The notes beneath the pieces were generated by a model, which saw nothing but the letters and a program-made list of their open reading frames with translations, did no database searches and was not told where the DNA came from. From Shimia sagamensis (lineage in GTDB: Bacteria > Pseudomonadota > Alphaproteobacteria > Rhodobacterales > Rhodobacteraceae): DNA of 64,000 bases. Location of the stretch: NCBI RefSeq assembly GCF_900182745.1, contig NZ_FXTY01000007.1, forward strand, positions 1 to 64,000. The letters are read 5' to 3'. Numbering within the stretch: the first letter of the stretch is position 1; every line of letters starts with the position of its first letter. The translations under genes and the position numbers were made by a program. Shown here piece after piece: positions 29,739 through 38,892 of this stretch.

Positions 29739-30046
29739 TATTCATTTTCGCCTCGAAGGGCAGTCTGCCAAATCGAATGCAAATGCTCACCATTCTTAAC
29801 AAAAATTGCCTTAGGCCATTCAGACCTAGATCCGACTTGCCAAGTCAGGTGGACAAGCACGAAAGGCGATTGGCTGTCGTCCAGCGCAAACAAAACATCG
29901 TCGCTTTGTGTGCTTCGAGCTATCGCGTGATACATGGATTGCCATAGAACGTGTTTTTCACCAACTTCACGTTTGAGTTCATTTGTTAGTGACGCGGCTT
30001 GCGCTTCACTAACAAACTCCCAACCCGCAGGGAGACGTAACCCCAT
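29738..30046 (-). CDS. Small uncharacterised protein embedded between coxD and coxE
   Basis: 102 residues, MGLRLPAGWEFVSEAQAASLTNELKREVG.., with no transmembrane segment or signal peptide. Mixed alpha/beta character and several Trp (WEF, LWQS, LTWQ, EWPKAIF, IWQT). Overlaps TGATG with coxD and TAATG with coxE show that it is a real translationally coupled gene rather than chance. Ends ALRGENE. I do not recognise a family. Position between the AAA+ ATPase and its VWA partner suggests an adaptor or activity specific to this maturation machine; this is inference. Confidence 0.72.
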   Translation of the reverse strand: MGLRLPAGWEFVSEAQAASLTNELKREVGEKHVLWQSMYHAIARSTQSDDVLFALDDSQSPFVLVHLTWQVGSRSEWPKAIFVKNGEHLHSIWQTALRGENE

Positions 30047-30954
30047 CAGGCCGGCTCCAGCGTGGCGCGCGCCTCATCGAGCAGCTTCTTGGCCTCAGAG
30101 CCTTGCAGCTTTGCAATGTCGTCTTGGTACTTAAGAACGGCCCCAAGTGTATCGGCAATCACCTCAGGGCTCAGGGTCACAACATCCAATGCCAAGAGGC
30201 ACTTGGCCCAATCTATGGTTTCCGCAACACCCGGTTTTTTAAAGAGGTCTTCGGTGCGGAGCCGTTGAACAAAAGCCACAACCTCTCGGCTCAGGCTTTC
30301 AGCCGCTTCAGGTGCCCGCGCACGCAAAATTGCCATTTCGCGATCAAAATCAGGGTAGTCGACCCAGTGATACAGGCACCGGCGCTTAAGGGCGTCATGC
30401 ACTTCTCGCGTACGGTTCGACGTGACTATCACAATCGGAGGTTCAGGCGCCTTGATGGTACCGATTTCCGGAATGGTCACTTGGAAGTCACTGAGCGCCT
30501 CAAGCAGGAAGGCCTCAAAAGGTTCGTCGGTGCGGTCCAGTTCATCAATTAGCAACACTGGCGCTCCCGATGGATCAGGCCGCATCGCCCTGAGCAAGGG
30601 GCGCTCAACCAGATAGCCTGGGCCAAACAGCTCTTCCTGCAATGCGCTGCGATCCGCGCTACCACTGGCTTCCGCCGTGCGAATAGCCACCATTTGGGCC
30701 GCAAAATTCCATTCATAAACCGCACTGGACACATCAAGGCCTTCGTAACATTGCAACCGGATCAGGCTACGGCCCAGCGCCGCAGAAAGCGCTTTGGCAA
30801 TTTCAGTTTTGCCAACACCTGCTTCACCTTCTAGAAAAATCGGCCGCCCCAAGCGCAGCGCTAAGAAAACAACAGTTGCGAGTGGCCGACCACATACATA
30901 GCCCTCTTCTGCCAGAAGCCGTTGAATGTCGTCGATGCTCTCAATGTCCTGCAT
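30046..30954 (-). CDS. coxD: CoxD-like MoxR AAA+ ATPase
   Basis: 302-residue MoxR-type ATPase from MQDIESIDDIQRLL. Walker A EGEAGVGKTEIAKAL, Walker B VLLIDELDRTDEP, sensor 1 VIVTSNRTREVHDAL and the arginine-rich second region RRCLYHWVDYPDFDREMAI are complete. MoxR/VWA pairs remodel or load metal centres; this partner is CoxE. First gene of the minus-strand cluster. The ribosome site is weak (AGAGGCG); the frame is open 20 codons further upstream. Divergent from the 31162 gene. Confidence 0.88.
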   Translation of the reverse strand: MQDIESIDDIQRLLAEEGYVCGRPLATVVFLALRLGRPIFLEGEAGVGKTEIAKALSAALGRSLIRLQCYEGLDVSSAVYEWNFAAQMVAIRTAEASGSADRSALQEELFGPGYLVERPLLRAMRPDPSGAPVLLIDELDRTDEPFEAFLLEALSDFQVTIPEIGTIKAPEPPIVIVTSNRTREVHDALKRRCLYHWVDYPDFDREMAILRARAPEAAESLSREVVAFVQRLRTEDLFKKPGVAETIDWAKCLLALDVVTLSPEVIADTLGAVLKYQDDIAKLQGSEAKKLLDEARATLEPA

Positions 30955-31161
30955 GGGCACGCCTCTGGCTGGAAATACTCCGGTCACGCTGCATTGGAGC
31001 ACCCGCAACGTCAAGCGCTTGCCCCCGCGACAAAAGTTGTAGAAAAGCGCAAAACCTTCCCAATTTTTGCCGCAAATAGCTTATACGGTTTCCGCAAAGA
31101 CCACGAAACAAGGTCAGATCATCAGGCCACAATGGCCAGGGGCGTAAGGAAAAACATCGAC

Positions 31162-32106
31162 ATGCAGGACACTGCCAACGGCTTTGACACGCCGATGCTT
31201 GGGTTGTCACGGGATGAATGGCTGTCCCAGTTGGAACATGTTGCTGAGGCACATGGACACTTTCAACCGTTGGGAGACCGCCACTGGGCGACCTTAGTAG
31301 AGGACAAACCTGTCCTTTTGGTCACCTTTGAAACCGTTGATAGCATTCAAAAACGTGGTGACACCGGTCATCCCTTGGGATGGGAATTGGTGCGCGAGTT
31401 GGGCTGGTCTCACCTTTGTGTATTGAGCGATGGAGACACATGGTTTCGCGATCCGGAGGTGATCGCCTATTTTGATCGCCTTTCCGGCGACGGATTCTTT
31501 GATGAATTTGATGAAGTGGTGTTTTATGGTGCCGGATCATGTGGCTATGCCGCAGCGGGCTACTCGATTGTTGCAACCGATGCGCAGGTTGTTGCGGTGC
31601 GACCGCAAGCGACCCTTTCCCCGCGTTTTGCGGGCTGGGACAAACGATTTCCTCACTCCCGCAAAATTGCCTTTGACGGGCCATATGGCTTTGCACCGGA
31701 TATGGCAGCCATGGCAGACCGCTGTTTTGTGATCTACGACCCAACCCAAGACATGGACGCCATCCATGCCGCTCTTTTTGCGCGTGAAAACACAGAATTG
31801 ATGCCAACGCCGCATTTGGGTGCCACACCAGAAGAAGATTTACTGGAGATGCAGGTTCTGTATCGGGTTCTGGTGAAAGCGGGCGCAGGAACATTAAGCC
31901 GCACGGCCTTTTACAAACTCTACCGAGCGCGGCGCGCGCATGTGCCGTATTTGGACCGTTTGTTGCGAGAAGTGTCGCAAAAGAATCGGCCGTTTGTGAC
32001 AGCGTTGCTCTGTGCCAATGTTGCGAGGCGTCTCAAAGAACCACGGTTCTTGCGCCATTTAAACGCACTGGTTCAGGACGCGGATCAGGGGCGTTTGGCG
32101 AGTTGA
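31162..32106 (+). CDS. Uncharacterised protein with alpha/beta-hydrolase-like elbow
   Basis: 314 residues from MQDTANGFDTPMLG (AAGGA upstream); ATG 31132 is an alternative. Similar proteins in Rhodobacteraceae are sometimes labelled phosphoadenosine phosphosulfate reductase, but no PP-loop or cysteine motif is visible, so I do not accept that name. The segment EVVFYGAGSCGYAAAGYSIVATDAQVVAVRPQATL resembles an alpha/beta-hydrolase nucleophile elbow (G-x-G/S-x-G) followed by a strand. The N-terminal half (LGWSHLCVLSDGDTWFRDPEVIAYFDRL) is family-specific. Cytoplasmic, with no signal peptide. Function unknown; precedes pyrC. Confidence 0.72.
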   Translation: MQDTANGFDTPMLGLSRDEWLSQLEHVAEAHGHFQPLGDRHWATLVEDKPVLLVTFETVDSIQKRGDTGHPLGWELVRELGWSHLCVLSDGDTWFRDPEVIAYFDRLSGDGFFDEFDEVVFYGAGSCGYAAAGYSIVATDAQVVAVRPQATLSPRFAGWDKRFPHSRKIAFDGPYGFAPDMAAMADRCFVIYDPTQDMDAIHAALFARENTELMPTPHLGATPEEDLLEMQVLYRVLVKAGAGTLSRTAFYKLYRARRAHVPYLDRLLREVSQKNRPFVTALLCANVARRLKEPRFLRHLNALVQDADQGRLAS

Positions 32107-32178
32107 AGCTGGCGCAAAATCGCCAAGAGTTGCGTGCAAAGACTAGCCACTGGCCGCAGCTTTGTGTAAGCCGCGCCT

Positions 32179-33222
32179 ATGACCCAAAACCTGACCATTG
32201 CCCGCCCCGATGACTGGCATTTGCATCTGCGCGATGGCGCGATGCTCCAAGCCGTCCTGCCTGAAACCGCGCGCCACTTTGCCCGTGCGATCATCATGCC
32301 CAATCTGGTGCCGCCAGTTGTGACCGGCGCGCAGGCCGTGGCCTACAAAGACCGCATCATAGCGGCTTTGCCCCAAGGCATGTGCTTTGAGCCGCTGATG
32401 ACGCTGTACCTCACAGAAGACAGCGATCCGGAAGATATTGCGACGGCGCATGCAACAGGTCTGATCAAAGCTGTGAAGCTCTACCCCGCCGGTGCGACAA
32501 CAAACTCCGCCAGCGGTGTTGCCGATTTCAAAAACGTTCGCGCCTCGCTGGACAAGATGGCCGAGATTGGCTTGCCGCTCTGTGTACATGGCGAAGTCAC
32601 CGATCATGACATCGATATTTTTGACCGCGAAGCGATTTTTATCGACCGCGTGTTGGACCCAATCCGCAAAGCCACTCCAGGCCTGCGCGTGATTATGGAA
32701 CATATCACAACCAGCGACGGTGTTGCGTATGTGCAAGACAATGCGACCGATCTAGGTGCAACAATCACCACGCACCACCTGATCATCAACCGCAACCATC
32801 TCCTCGTGGGTGGAATCAAACCGCACTACTATTGCCTGCCTGTGGCCAAGCGTGAAGAACACCGTTTGGCATTGCGCGCCGCGGCGACCTCCGGTGATGC
32901 GCGGTTCTTCCTCGGCACCGACAGCGCCCCACATCTGGACGGCGACAAGGAGAGTGCTTGCGGCTGTGCCGGTTGCTTCACCGCGACCAACACCATGGCA
33001 CTTTTGGCACATGTGTTTGAAGAGGACGGTGCGCTGGACAAGCTGGAAGGCTTTGCCAGCCGCAATGGTCCAAACTTCTATGGCCTGCCGGTGAATGAAG
33101 AGACCATCACGCTCGTGAAGACCGAACAAACCACTGTCTTCCCTGATAAAATTGAAAGCGCTAATGGGCCCGTTACCGTGTTTGACCCCGGTTATGACGT
33201 GTTCTGGACCGTTGCTGACTAA
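32179..33222 (+). CDS. pyrC: Dihydroorotase
   Basis: 347 residues, class II (E. coli-type) dihydroorotase, interconverting carbamoyl-aspartate and dihydroorotate in pyrimidine synthesis. Metal ligands [10 protein letters not shown], the carboxylated Lys in [29 protein letters not shown] and the catalytic Asp in LGTDSAPH are all present. Length equals E. coli PyrC. Followed after 27 bases by pyrE, forming a two-step pyrimidine operon. Confidence 0.95.
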   Translation: MTQNLTIARPDDWHLHLRDGAMLQAVLPETARHFARAIIMPNLVPPVVTGAQAVAYKDRIIAALPQGMCFEPLMTLYLTEDSDPEDIATAHATGLIKAVKLYPAGATTNSASGVADFKNVRASLDKMAEIGLPLCVHGEVTDHDIDIFDREAIFIDRVLDPIRKATPGLRVIMEHITTSDGVAYVQDNATDLGATITTHHLIINRNHLLVGGIKPHYYCLPVAKREEHRLALRAAATSGDARFFLGTDSAPHLDGDKESACGCAGCFTATNTMALLAHVFEEDGALDKLEGFASRNGPNFYGLPVNEETITLVKTEQTTVFPDKIESANGPVTVFDPGYDVFWTVAD

Positions 33223-33249
33223 GAAATTCTGCTGCCAAAGGATATCAAA

Positions 33250-33930
33250 ATGATCCCTACCGCCTTCCCGCCAAAAGAAGAAATTGCCCGCCTGACTGCC
33301 CGTATGCTGTTGGAAATTGGCGCGGTAAACTTCAACACCGATGAGCCCTACACGCTGGCCTCAGGTCTGCCAAGCCCAAGCTACATTGACTGCCGCAAAC
33401 TGATCTCCTTCCCGCGCATCCGTGCGACCCTGATGGATTTCATGACCGTCACCGTGATGCGTGAGGCGGGCTTTGAAGCGTTTGACAACATCGCCGGTGG
33501 TGAAACGGCGGGCATTCCTTTTGCCGCGTTGGTGGCGGAACGCATGGCGCTGCCGATGACCTACGTGCGCAAGAAGCCAAAGGGATATGGCAAAAACGCC
33601 CGTATTGAAGGCGCAATGAGCGAAGGCGAGCGGGTGTTGTTGGTGGAAGATCTGACCACCGACGGCGGCTCCAAACTGTCGTTTGTCGACGCGATCCGTG
33701 AGACCGGTGCATCTTGTGGCAACACGGCAGTGATCTTCTACTATGACATCTTCCCGGAAACTGAGAAGACCTTGGGTGATCACGGTGTTGCGCTGCACTA
33801 TCTCTGCACCTGGTGGGATGTTCTCGCCGAAGCCAAAGCGCAGGGCGTGTTCTCAGCGGAGACACTGTCGGAAGTTGAGACTTTCCTCAAAGACCCACGC
33901 GCCTGGCAGGAATCGCGCAAGGGATCCTAA
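33250..33930 (+). CDS. pyrE: Orotate phosphoribosyltransferase
   Basis: 226 residues. Transfers ribose-5-phosphate from PRPP to orotate. The PRPP loop [15 protein letters not shown] and substrate regions [19 protein letters not shown] and [17 protein letters not shown] are typical of the alphaproteobacterial form. AAAGGA precedes the ATG. Cotranscribed with pyrC. No terminator with a T-run follows; a GC hairpin at about 34002-34030 lies in the dnaB leader. Confidence 0.95.
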   Translation: MIPTAFPPKEEIARLTARMLLEIGAVNFNTDEPYTLASGLPSPSYIDCRKLISFPRIRATLMDFMTVTVMREAGFEAFDNIAGGETAGIPFAALVAERMALPMTYVRKKPKGYGKNARIEGAMSEGERVLLVEDLTTDGGSKLSFVDAIRETGASCGNTAVIFYYDIFPETEKTLGDHGVALHYLCTWWDVLAEAKAQGVFSAETLSEVETFLKDPRAWQESRKGS

Positions 33931-34034
33931 GCCTTTCGGCGGAAAACCGAGCACATTTGAGGTCAAAACTGGCCACAACAGCACAAGATGTTGACGCATC
34001 AACGCCCGTCCTGACAATATCGGGGCGGGCGAAG

Positions 34035-34054
34035 TTATCCACAGGCGATCCACA
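34035..34054 (+). promoter_or_regulatory. DnaA box pair upstream of dnaB
   Basis: TTATCCACA at 34035-34043 is a perfect consensus DnaA box, followed directly by a partial match (CGATCCACA, 34046-34054). They lie about 80 bases before the dnaB start, just after a CGCCCG/CGGGCG inverted repeat. Isolated boxes like this usually mark DnaA control of a promoter, not an origin. Confidence 0.5.
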
Positions 34055-34123
34055 AAAACATACAAGTTGCCCTGTTTAAGACGGCTGGTTTAAAACCGGC
34101 GACGCGGGCATTTGGGGGCAGAC

Positions 34124-35611
34124 ATGAACGAAATTGCAAACATCAACACGGGTGAAACCGAGGCCGCAAGCATTGATGCGTTGCCGCATTCCATTGAGGC
34201 TGAGCAACAGCTTCTGGGTGCCATTCTGACCAACAACGACATTTTTGATCGTGTCGCCTCGGTCATCAATTCGACCCACTTTTATGAGCCTGTACATTCG
34301 CGCATTTATGAGATCGCTGCCGCTCGGATTGCGAAGAACAACCTTGCCTCCCCGGTCACTCTCAAAGCCTTTATGGAAGACGACCCCGGTCTGATCGAAT
34401 TGGGTGGTCCAGCCTATCTTGTGCGCCTGGCGGGTTCTGCAATTTCGTCTTTTGCCGCAGCCGATTACGCGCAAATGATCTATGATATGGCGATGCGCCG
34501 TGAGCTGATTGATCTGGGCAACAACATCGCCTCCAAGGCCAAGAAAGCTGACATCAAGCTAGAGCCAAAAGAGCAGATTGTTGAGGCAGAACAAGCGCTT
34601 TACAAACTCTCGGAACAGGGCACCTCTGAGCGTGGCTATGTCAGTTTTCTGAAAGCTGTGACGCAAGCAGTAAACACCGCCAATGCCGCCTACCAACGCG
34701 ATGGCGGCCTTGCCGGTATTTCCACCGGCTTGATCGACCTCGACAAAAAGCTGGGGGGGCTTCACCCGTCGGACTTGTTGATCCTCGCGGGACGTCCTTC
34801 GATGGGGAAAACTTCGTTGGCCACCAACGTCGCGTTTAACGTGGCAAAGGCCTATAAAAAAGGCGTTAAACCGGATGGCAGCGAAGGCGCTGTTGAGGGC
34901 GGTGTGGTTGCGTTTTGTAGCCTTGAGATGTCGGCTGAACAATTGGCGGCGCGTATCCTATCTGAGGCGGCTGAGATCCCGTCTGAACAGATCCGTAAGG
35001 GCGACATGACCGAGGAGGAGTTTCGGCGATTTGTTCAAGCAGCAAAAGACCTTGAGGCCTGCCCGCTGTTCATTGACGACACCCCGGCCCTGCCGATCGC
35101 GCAGTTGGCGGCGCGGGCACGGCGGCTGAAGCGAACCCACGGGCTGGATCTGTTGATCATCGACTATCTGCAACTGTGTCGCGGTACTGCCGAGAACCGT
35201 GTGCAAGAAATTGGTGAGATTTCGATGGGTATGAAAGCCATTGCCAAGGAGCTCAATATTCCGGTGATTGGTCTCTCCCAGCTCTCCCGTACAGTGGAGA
35301 GCCGAGACGATAAACGCCCCCAACTCAGTGACTTGCGGGAATCCGGTTCGATCGAGCAGGATGCGGATGTGGTGATGTTTGTGTTCCGCGAAGAGTACTA
35401 TGTGGAACGGGAGAAACCCTCTGACGAGCGGCTGGACGAAATGGCCGCGTGGCAGGAACGCATGGAGCGCCTGCATGGTCGCGCCGAGGTGATCTTGGGC
35501 AAGCAACGTCACGGCCCAATTGGCACGGTAGAGCTGTCGTTTGAGGGGCAATTCACCCGCTTTGGCAACCTTGTGCAGCCTTGGCAACAAGGCGGCGGCG
35601 AGGAGTTTTAA
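34124..35611 (+). CDS. dnaB: Replicative DNA helicase
   Basis: About 495 residues, hexameric 5'-3' helicase of the replisome. N-terminal DnaB domain (LPHSIEAEQQLLGAIL), linker, and RecA-type C-terminal domain with Walker A LAGRPSMGKTSLA, Walker B DLLIIDYLQL and the DLRESGSIEQDADVV motif. No intein is present. ATG 34124 with GGGGG upstream preferred; a TTG four codons upstream is possible. A DnaA box lies in its leader. Confidence 0.95.
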   Translation: MNEIANINTGETEAASIDALPHSIEAEQQLLGAILTNNDIFDRVASVINSTHFYEPVHSRIYEIAAARIAKNNLASPVTLKAFMEDDPGLIELGGPAYLVRLAGSAISSFAAADYAQMIYDMAMRRELIDLGNNIASKAKKADIKLEPKEQIVEAEQALYKLSEQGTSERGYVSFLKAVTQAVNTANAAYQRDGGLAGISTGLIDLDKKLGGLHPSDLLILAGRPSMGKTSLATNVAFNVAKAYKKGVKPDGSEGAVEGGVVAFCSLEMSAEQLAARILSEAAEIPSEQIRKGDMTEEEFRRFVQAAKDLEACPLFIDDTPALPIAQLAARARRLKRTHGLDLLIIDYLQLCRGTAENRVQEIGEISMGMKAIAKELNIPVIGLSQLSRTVESRDDKRPQLSDLRESGSIEQDADVVMFVFREEYYVEREKPSDERLDEMAAWQERMERLHGRAEVILGKQRHGPIGTVELSFEGQFTRFGNLVQPWQQGGGEEF

Positions 35612-35631
35612 GCTCCCCCCAAGACTATTCG

Positions 35632-35669
35632 AATCGCCGTGTTAACCTCGTTTTTGGCGGCGATTTGAA
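35632..35669. repeat. Inverted repeat between dnaB and alr
   Basis: AATCGCCG and CGGCGATT arms separated by about 18 bases that include TTTTT. It may be a weak dnaB terminator or an operator for alr; neither is established. Confidence 0.3.
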
Positions 35670-35824
35670 CGTCGGTACATTGTCTGTATCGCGACTGTTT
35701 TGCGGAGGTGCGTATTTCCAATGCGCCGCAATCGGCAATTGTTAAGCCACAGTTCGCGGCAACGGGGAAAAACGCACCGCCTTTGGCCTTGACCTTGCGA
35801 GGTCAGACGTCAACAAACACCGTC

Positions 35825-36862
35825 ATGGCTACTGCAACTTTGACAATCGACCTCGACGCCCTGATCAACAATTGGCGGGCGCTGGATGCACAGACGGAAG
35901 TGACCACCGCAGCGGTGGTGAAAGCCGACGGATACGGACTCGGCGCGGACCGCGTGGCGCGGGCATTGATGCGCGCTGGAGTAACGCGCTTCTTTGTTGC
36001 CGCCGCCGAAGAAGGCGCCAGCCTGCGGCAAGCGATTGGGCCGGACCCGGAGATCAACATCTTTGGCGGCCATATGCGCGGCGACACCGATATGATCAGC
36101 GACATGAACCTGACGCCGATGTTGAACTCGGTGGATCAGATTGTACGCCATGTTGAAGCGCTGCCAGCCCATCCGTTTGGGGTGCAGCTTGACACAGGCA
36201 TGAACCGTCTGGGCCTTGAGGCGTCAGAATGGGACGCGGTCAAAGCGCTCGTGTTGCAGCGTGGTCCAACATTGATCATGTCACATCTGGCCTGTGCCGA
36301 TGAGCCCGAGCATCCGATGAATCCGCGACAGCTGGCCGCGTTCAAAGAGATGACCGATGGGCTGGACGTGCCACGCTCGTTGGCAGCAACCGGCGGGATT
36401 TTGTTGGGCGACGATTATCATTTTGATCTGACGCGCCCTGGCGTTGGGCTTTATGGGGGCATGCCCTTTGTGGACGCGACCCCGGTGGCCAGCCTGCGCC
36501 TTCCGGTCATCCAAGTGCGCGACGTCGCTGAAGGTGAAAGCGTTGGCTATGGTAATGCCTGGATTGCAGAGCGCGACAGCAAAGTCGCGACACTTGCGGC
36601 GGGTTATGCCGACGGCATTTTGCGGGCGATGAGCGGCAAAGTTGCCACGTTTGCTGGCGAGGACCGCTGCCCGCTGATTGGCCGGATTTCCATGGACCTG
36701 ATTGGCATCGACGTGACGGACTTGTCCGACATACCGCGAGAAGTGGAACTGCTTGGGCAACACCAATCCGTGGACACGCTGGCCGATGCCGCAGGCACCA
36801 TTGGCTATGAAATCCTGACCTCGATGGGTCAACGCTATCAGCGCCGGTACAAATTTTCATGA
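35825..36862 (+). CDS. alr: Alanine racemase
   Basis: 345-residue PLP racemase making D-alanine for peptidoglycan. PLP lysine in [12 protein letters not shown] near residue 36, the tunnel motif [10 protein letters not shown], and the second catalytic Tyr in [16 protein letters not shown] with [10 protein letters not shown]. The start [10 protein letters not shown] begins at the conserved region; the frame is open 39 codons further up without similarity. The stop overlaps mlaE by ATGA. Confidence 0.93.
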   Translation: MATATLTIDLDALINNWRALDAQTEVTTAAVVKADGYGLGADRVARALMRAGVTRFFVAAAEEGASLRQAIGPDPEINIFGGHMRGDTDMISDMNLTPMLNSVDQIVRHVEALPAHPFGVQLDTGMNRLGLEASEWDAVKALVLQRGPTLIMSHLACADEPEHPMNPRQLAAFKEMTDGLDVPRSLAATGGILLGDDYHFDLTRPGVGLYGGMPFVDATPVASLRLPVIQVRDVAEGESVGYGNAWIAERDSKVATLAAGYADGILRAMSGKVATFAGEDRCPLIGRISMDLIGIDVTDLSDIPREVELLGQHQSVDTLADAAGTIGYEILTSMGQRYQRRYKFS

Positions 36863-37644
36863 AGCTGGTTGTGGCTCCTTTAAATGCCATTGGGCGCAGC
36901 ATGATTGCTCTGTTCACCTCTTTTGGGGAGGTGCTGCTGTTTGTGTGGGGCGCGGTGAGCCACATTTTCCGCCCGCCATTTTATGGCCGTGAGTTTCTGA
37001 GTGCGCTGTTTAACATTGGTTGGCTGAGCCTGCCGGTGGTGGGCATGACCGCAATCTTTACTGGTGGCGCGCTGGCCCTGCAGATCTATGACGGCAGCTC
37101 GCGGTTTTCGGTAGAGAGCGTGGTGCCGCAGATTGTGGCGATTGGCATGGTACGTGAGCTGGGACCGGTATTGGTAGGCTTGATGGTGGCCGCGCGGGTG
37201 ACCAGTTCAATTGCCGCGGAAATTGCCACGATGAAAGTGACCGAACAGATTGATGCGTTGGTCACGCTGTCGACCAACCCGATGAAATACCTGGTGGCAC
37301 CGCGCGTGATGGCGGCTATTTTGGTGGTGCCTGCCCTAGTGGGCATTGGCGACATCATTGGGATTTATGGGGGTTTCTTGGTCTCCACCGAAACGCTGGG
37401 CTTTAACCCTGCAACCTACATTCGCAACACCGCAGACTTCCTGCAACTCAACGACATTGTGTCCAGCCTGGTAAAAGGGTCTGTGTTCGGCGGCATTGCT
37501 GCCGTGATGGGCTGCTACGCGGGCATGCATTCCGGACGCGGCGCGCAAGGCGTTGGCCGCGCCACCAAAAGCTCCGTACAAGCCGCAGCCGTGATGATCT
37601 TGGCAGCCAATTTTATTCTCACCAGTCTGTTTTTTACCTCATGA
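36859..37644 (+). CDS. mlaE: MlaE-type lipid ABC transporter permease
   Basis: 261-residue permease of the Mla/Ttg2 family that exchanges phospholipids between inner and outer membranes. About six hydrophobic segments; the conserved [22 protein letters not shown] loop is present. Overlaps alr and mlaF by ATGA. The periplasmic MlaD partner is not in the immediate neighbourhood. Confidence 0.92.
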   Translation: MKLVVAPLNAIGRSMIALFTSFGEVLLFVWGAVSHIFRPPFYGREFLSALFNIGWLSLPVVGMTAIFTGGALALQIYDGSSRFSVESVVPQIVAIGMVRELGPVLVGLMVAARVTSSIAAEIATMKVTEQIDALVTLSTNPMKYLVAPRVMAAILVVPALVGIGDIIGIYGGFLVSTETLGFNPATYIRNTADFLQLNDIVSSLVKGSVFGGIAAVMGCYAGMHSGRGAQGVGRATKSSVQAAAVMILAANFILTSLFFTS

Positions 37645-38387
37645 TCCAGTTTGACAATGTGCATAAACGTTTTGGCCCCAAGCAGGTGCTGCAGGGCGTC
37701 AACCTTGAGATTGCCAAAGGCAGCTCGATGGTGATCATTGGCGGGTCCGGCACCGGGAAATCGGTGATGCTAAAGTCAGTTCTGGGCCTGATCATTCCGG
37801 AAAGCGGCAGCATCACTGTGGATGGGCAAAACGCCACCCAAGGCGACCGGGATGCGTTTCTGGCACGGTTTGGCATGTTGTTTCAGGGCGGCGCGCTGTT
37901 TGACAGTATGACCGTTTGGCAAAACGTGGCGTTTCGCCTGCTGCGGGGCAGTTTGAAGCGCCCCAAAGACGAGGCGCGCGAAATCGCCATTGAGAAGCTG
38001 CGGCGGGTGGGGCTGACGCCTGATGTGGCGGACCTGTATCCGTCTGAGCTGTCTGGTGGGATGCAGAAACGTGTGGGCTTGGCCCGTGCGATTGCAGCGG
38101 AGCCAGAGATCATCTTTTTTGACGAGCCAACCACAGGCCTCGACCCAATTATGTCCGGCGTGATCAATGACTTGATCCGTGAGATTGTGGTTGAGATGGG
38201 TGCCACGGCAATGACCATCACCCACGATATGAGCTCGGTGCGCGCTATTGCTGATAACGTCGCGATGCTGCATGGCGGGGTGATCCAATGGACCGGCCCG
38301 GTGAGCCAGATGGACGCCAGCGGCGATCCCTATCTGACGCAGTTTATTTCTGGCTCCGCGGAGGGGCCGATTGAGGCGGTACGGTGA
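37641..38387 (+). CDS. mlaF: MlaF-type lipid ABC transporter ATPase
   Basis: 248-residue ATPase partner of MlaE. Walker A GGSGTGKSVMLKS, Q-loop LFQGGALFDSMTV, signature LSGGMQKRVGLARA, Walker B IIFFDEPTTGLDPI, H-loop THDMSSV. The C-terminal tail FISGSAEGPIEAV is typical of MlaF. The LSGGMQKRV signature distinguishes it from general importers. Stop overlaps the following GTG gene. Confidence 0.93.
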   Translation: MIQFDNVHKRFGPKQVLQGVNLEIAKGSSMVIIGGSGTGKSVMLKSVLGLIIPESGSITVDGQNATQGDRDAFLARFGMLFQGGALFDSMTVWQNVAFRLLRGSLKRPKDEAREIAIEKLRRVGLTPDVADLYPSELSGGMQKRVGLARAIAAEPEIIFFDEPTTGLDPIMSGVINDLIREIVVEMGATAMTITHDMSSVRAIADNVAMLHGGVIQWTGPVSQMDASGDPYLTQFISGSAEGPIEAVR

Positions 38388-38782
38388 ACACCGCAATTGC
38401 CGTGACCTTTTTGGCGACGCCCTTTGTGGCAATCATTTTGAGCATTTGGATCGGCGCGCGGGCCTTTTTCTCTGACCGGCACCCGCTTGTTGGCTTGAGC
38501 CTCATGCTGCTTTCTCCGTTAACGTTCTTCTGGCCGTTTGGCGTAATTTTTGTTTCCGCCCAAGTCCCGCTGGAAGCAAAGTTGACTTGGTGGGGCAACG
38601 TTTTTGCTCCTTTGTTTTGGGGTGGTCTGGCCGGTGGTTGTTTCAGTGTTGGCGGTGTGTTGCTCTACCTATGCGTTGTCTCTGACGAAAAACTCAAAAA
38701 CCTATTGGCATCGTGCCTGACCCTAGGATGGTTCTTTTGGTTTTTGTGGGCCTTTGTGTTTGATCACTCACATAGCATTTGA
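38384..38782 (+). CDS. Small four-helix membrane protein downstream of mlaF
   Basis: 132 residues with four strongly hydrophobic segments (about 5-25, 35-60, 70-96, 107-125) and a short polar C-terminus ending DHSHSI. Starts at GTG overlapping the mlaF stop as GTGA, so it is translationally coupled. No recognisable family or motif. Coupling hints at a link to the lipid transporter, but it also borders the secretion island and could be a lone accessory gene. Confidence 0.65.
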   Translation: MNTAIAVTFLATPFVAIILSIWIGARAFFSDRHPLVGLSLMLLSPLTFFWPFGVIFVSAQVPLEAKLTWWGNVFAPLFWGGLAGGCFSVGGVLLYLCVVSDEKLKNLLASCLTLGWFFWFLWAFVFDHSHSI

Positions 38783-38892
38783 CGCCCCAAAGGATTGAAA
38801 GACATTAAGGGTGTCTTCGACCAGCCCTTTACCTTTTCCTAACCTTTTGTTCGCAGAATGTTCCCTGTGTTTTGGTAAAAGGTAATTCGGGT

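Noticed and set aside
31162..32106. Phosphoadenosine phosphosulfate reductase
   Set aside because: No PP-loop and no iron-sulfur or catalytic cysteines; the true cysH is at 18758.
34035..34054. Possible chromosomal origin at the DnaA box
   Set aside because: Only one perfect box, no AT-rich unwinding region and no dnaA/hemE/parA neighbourhood.
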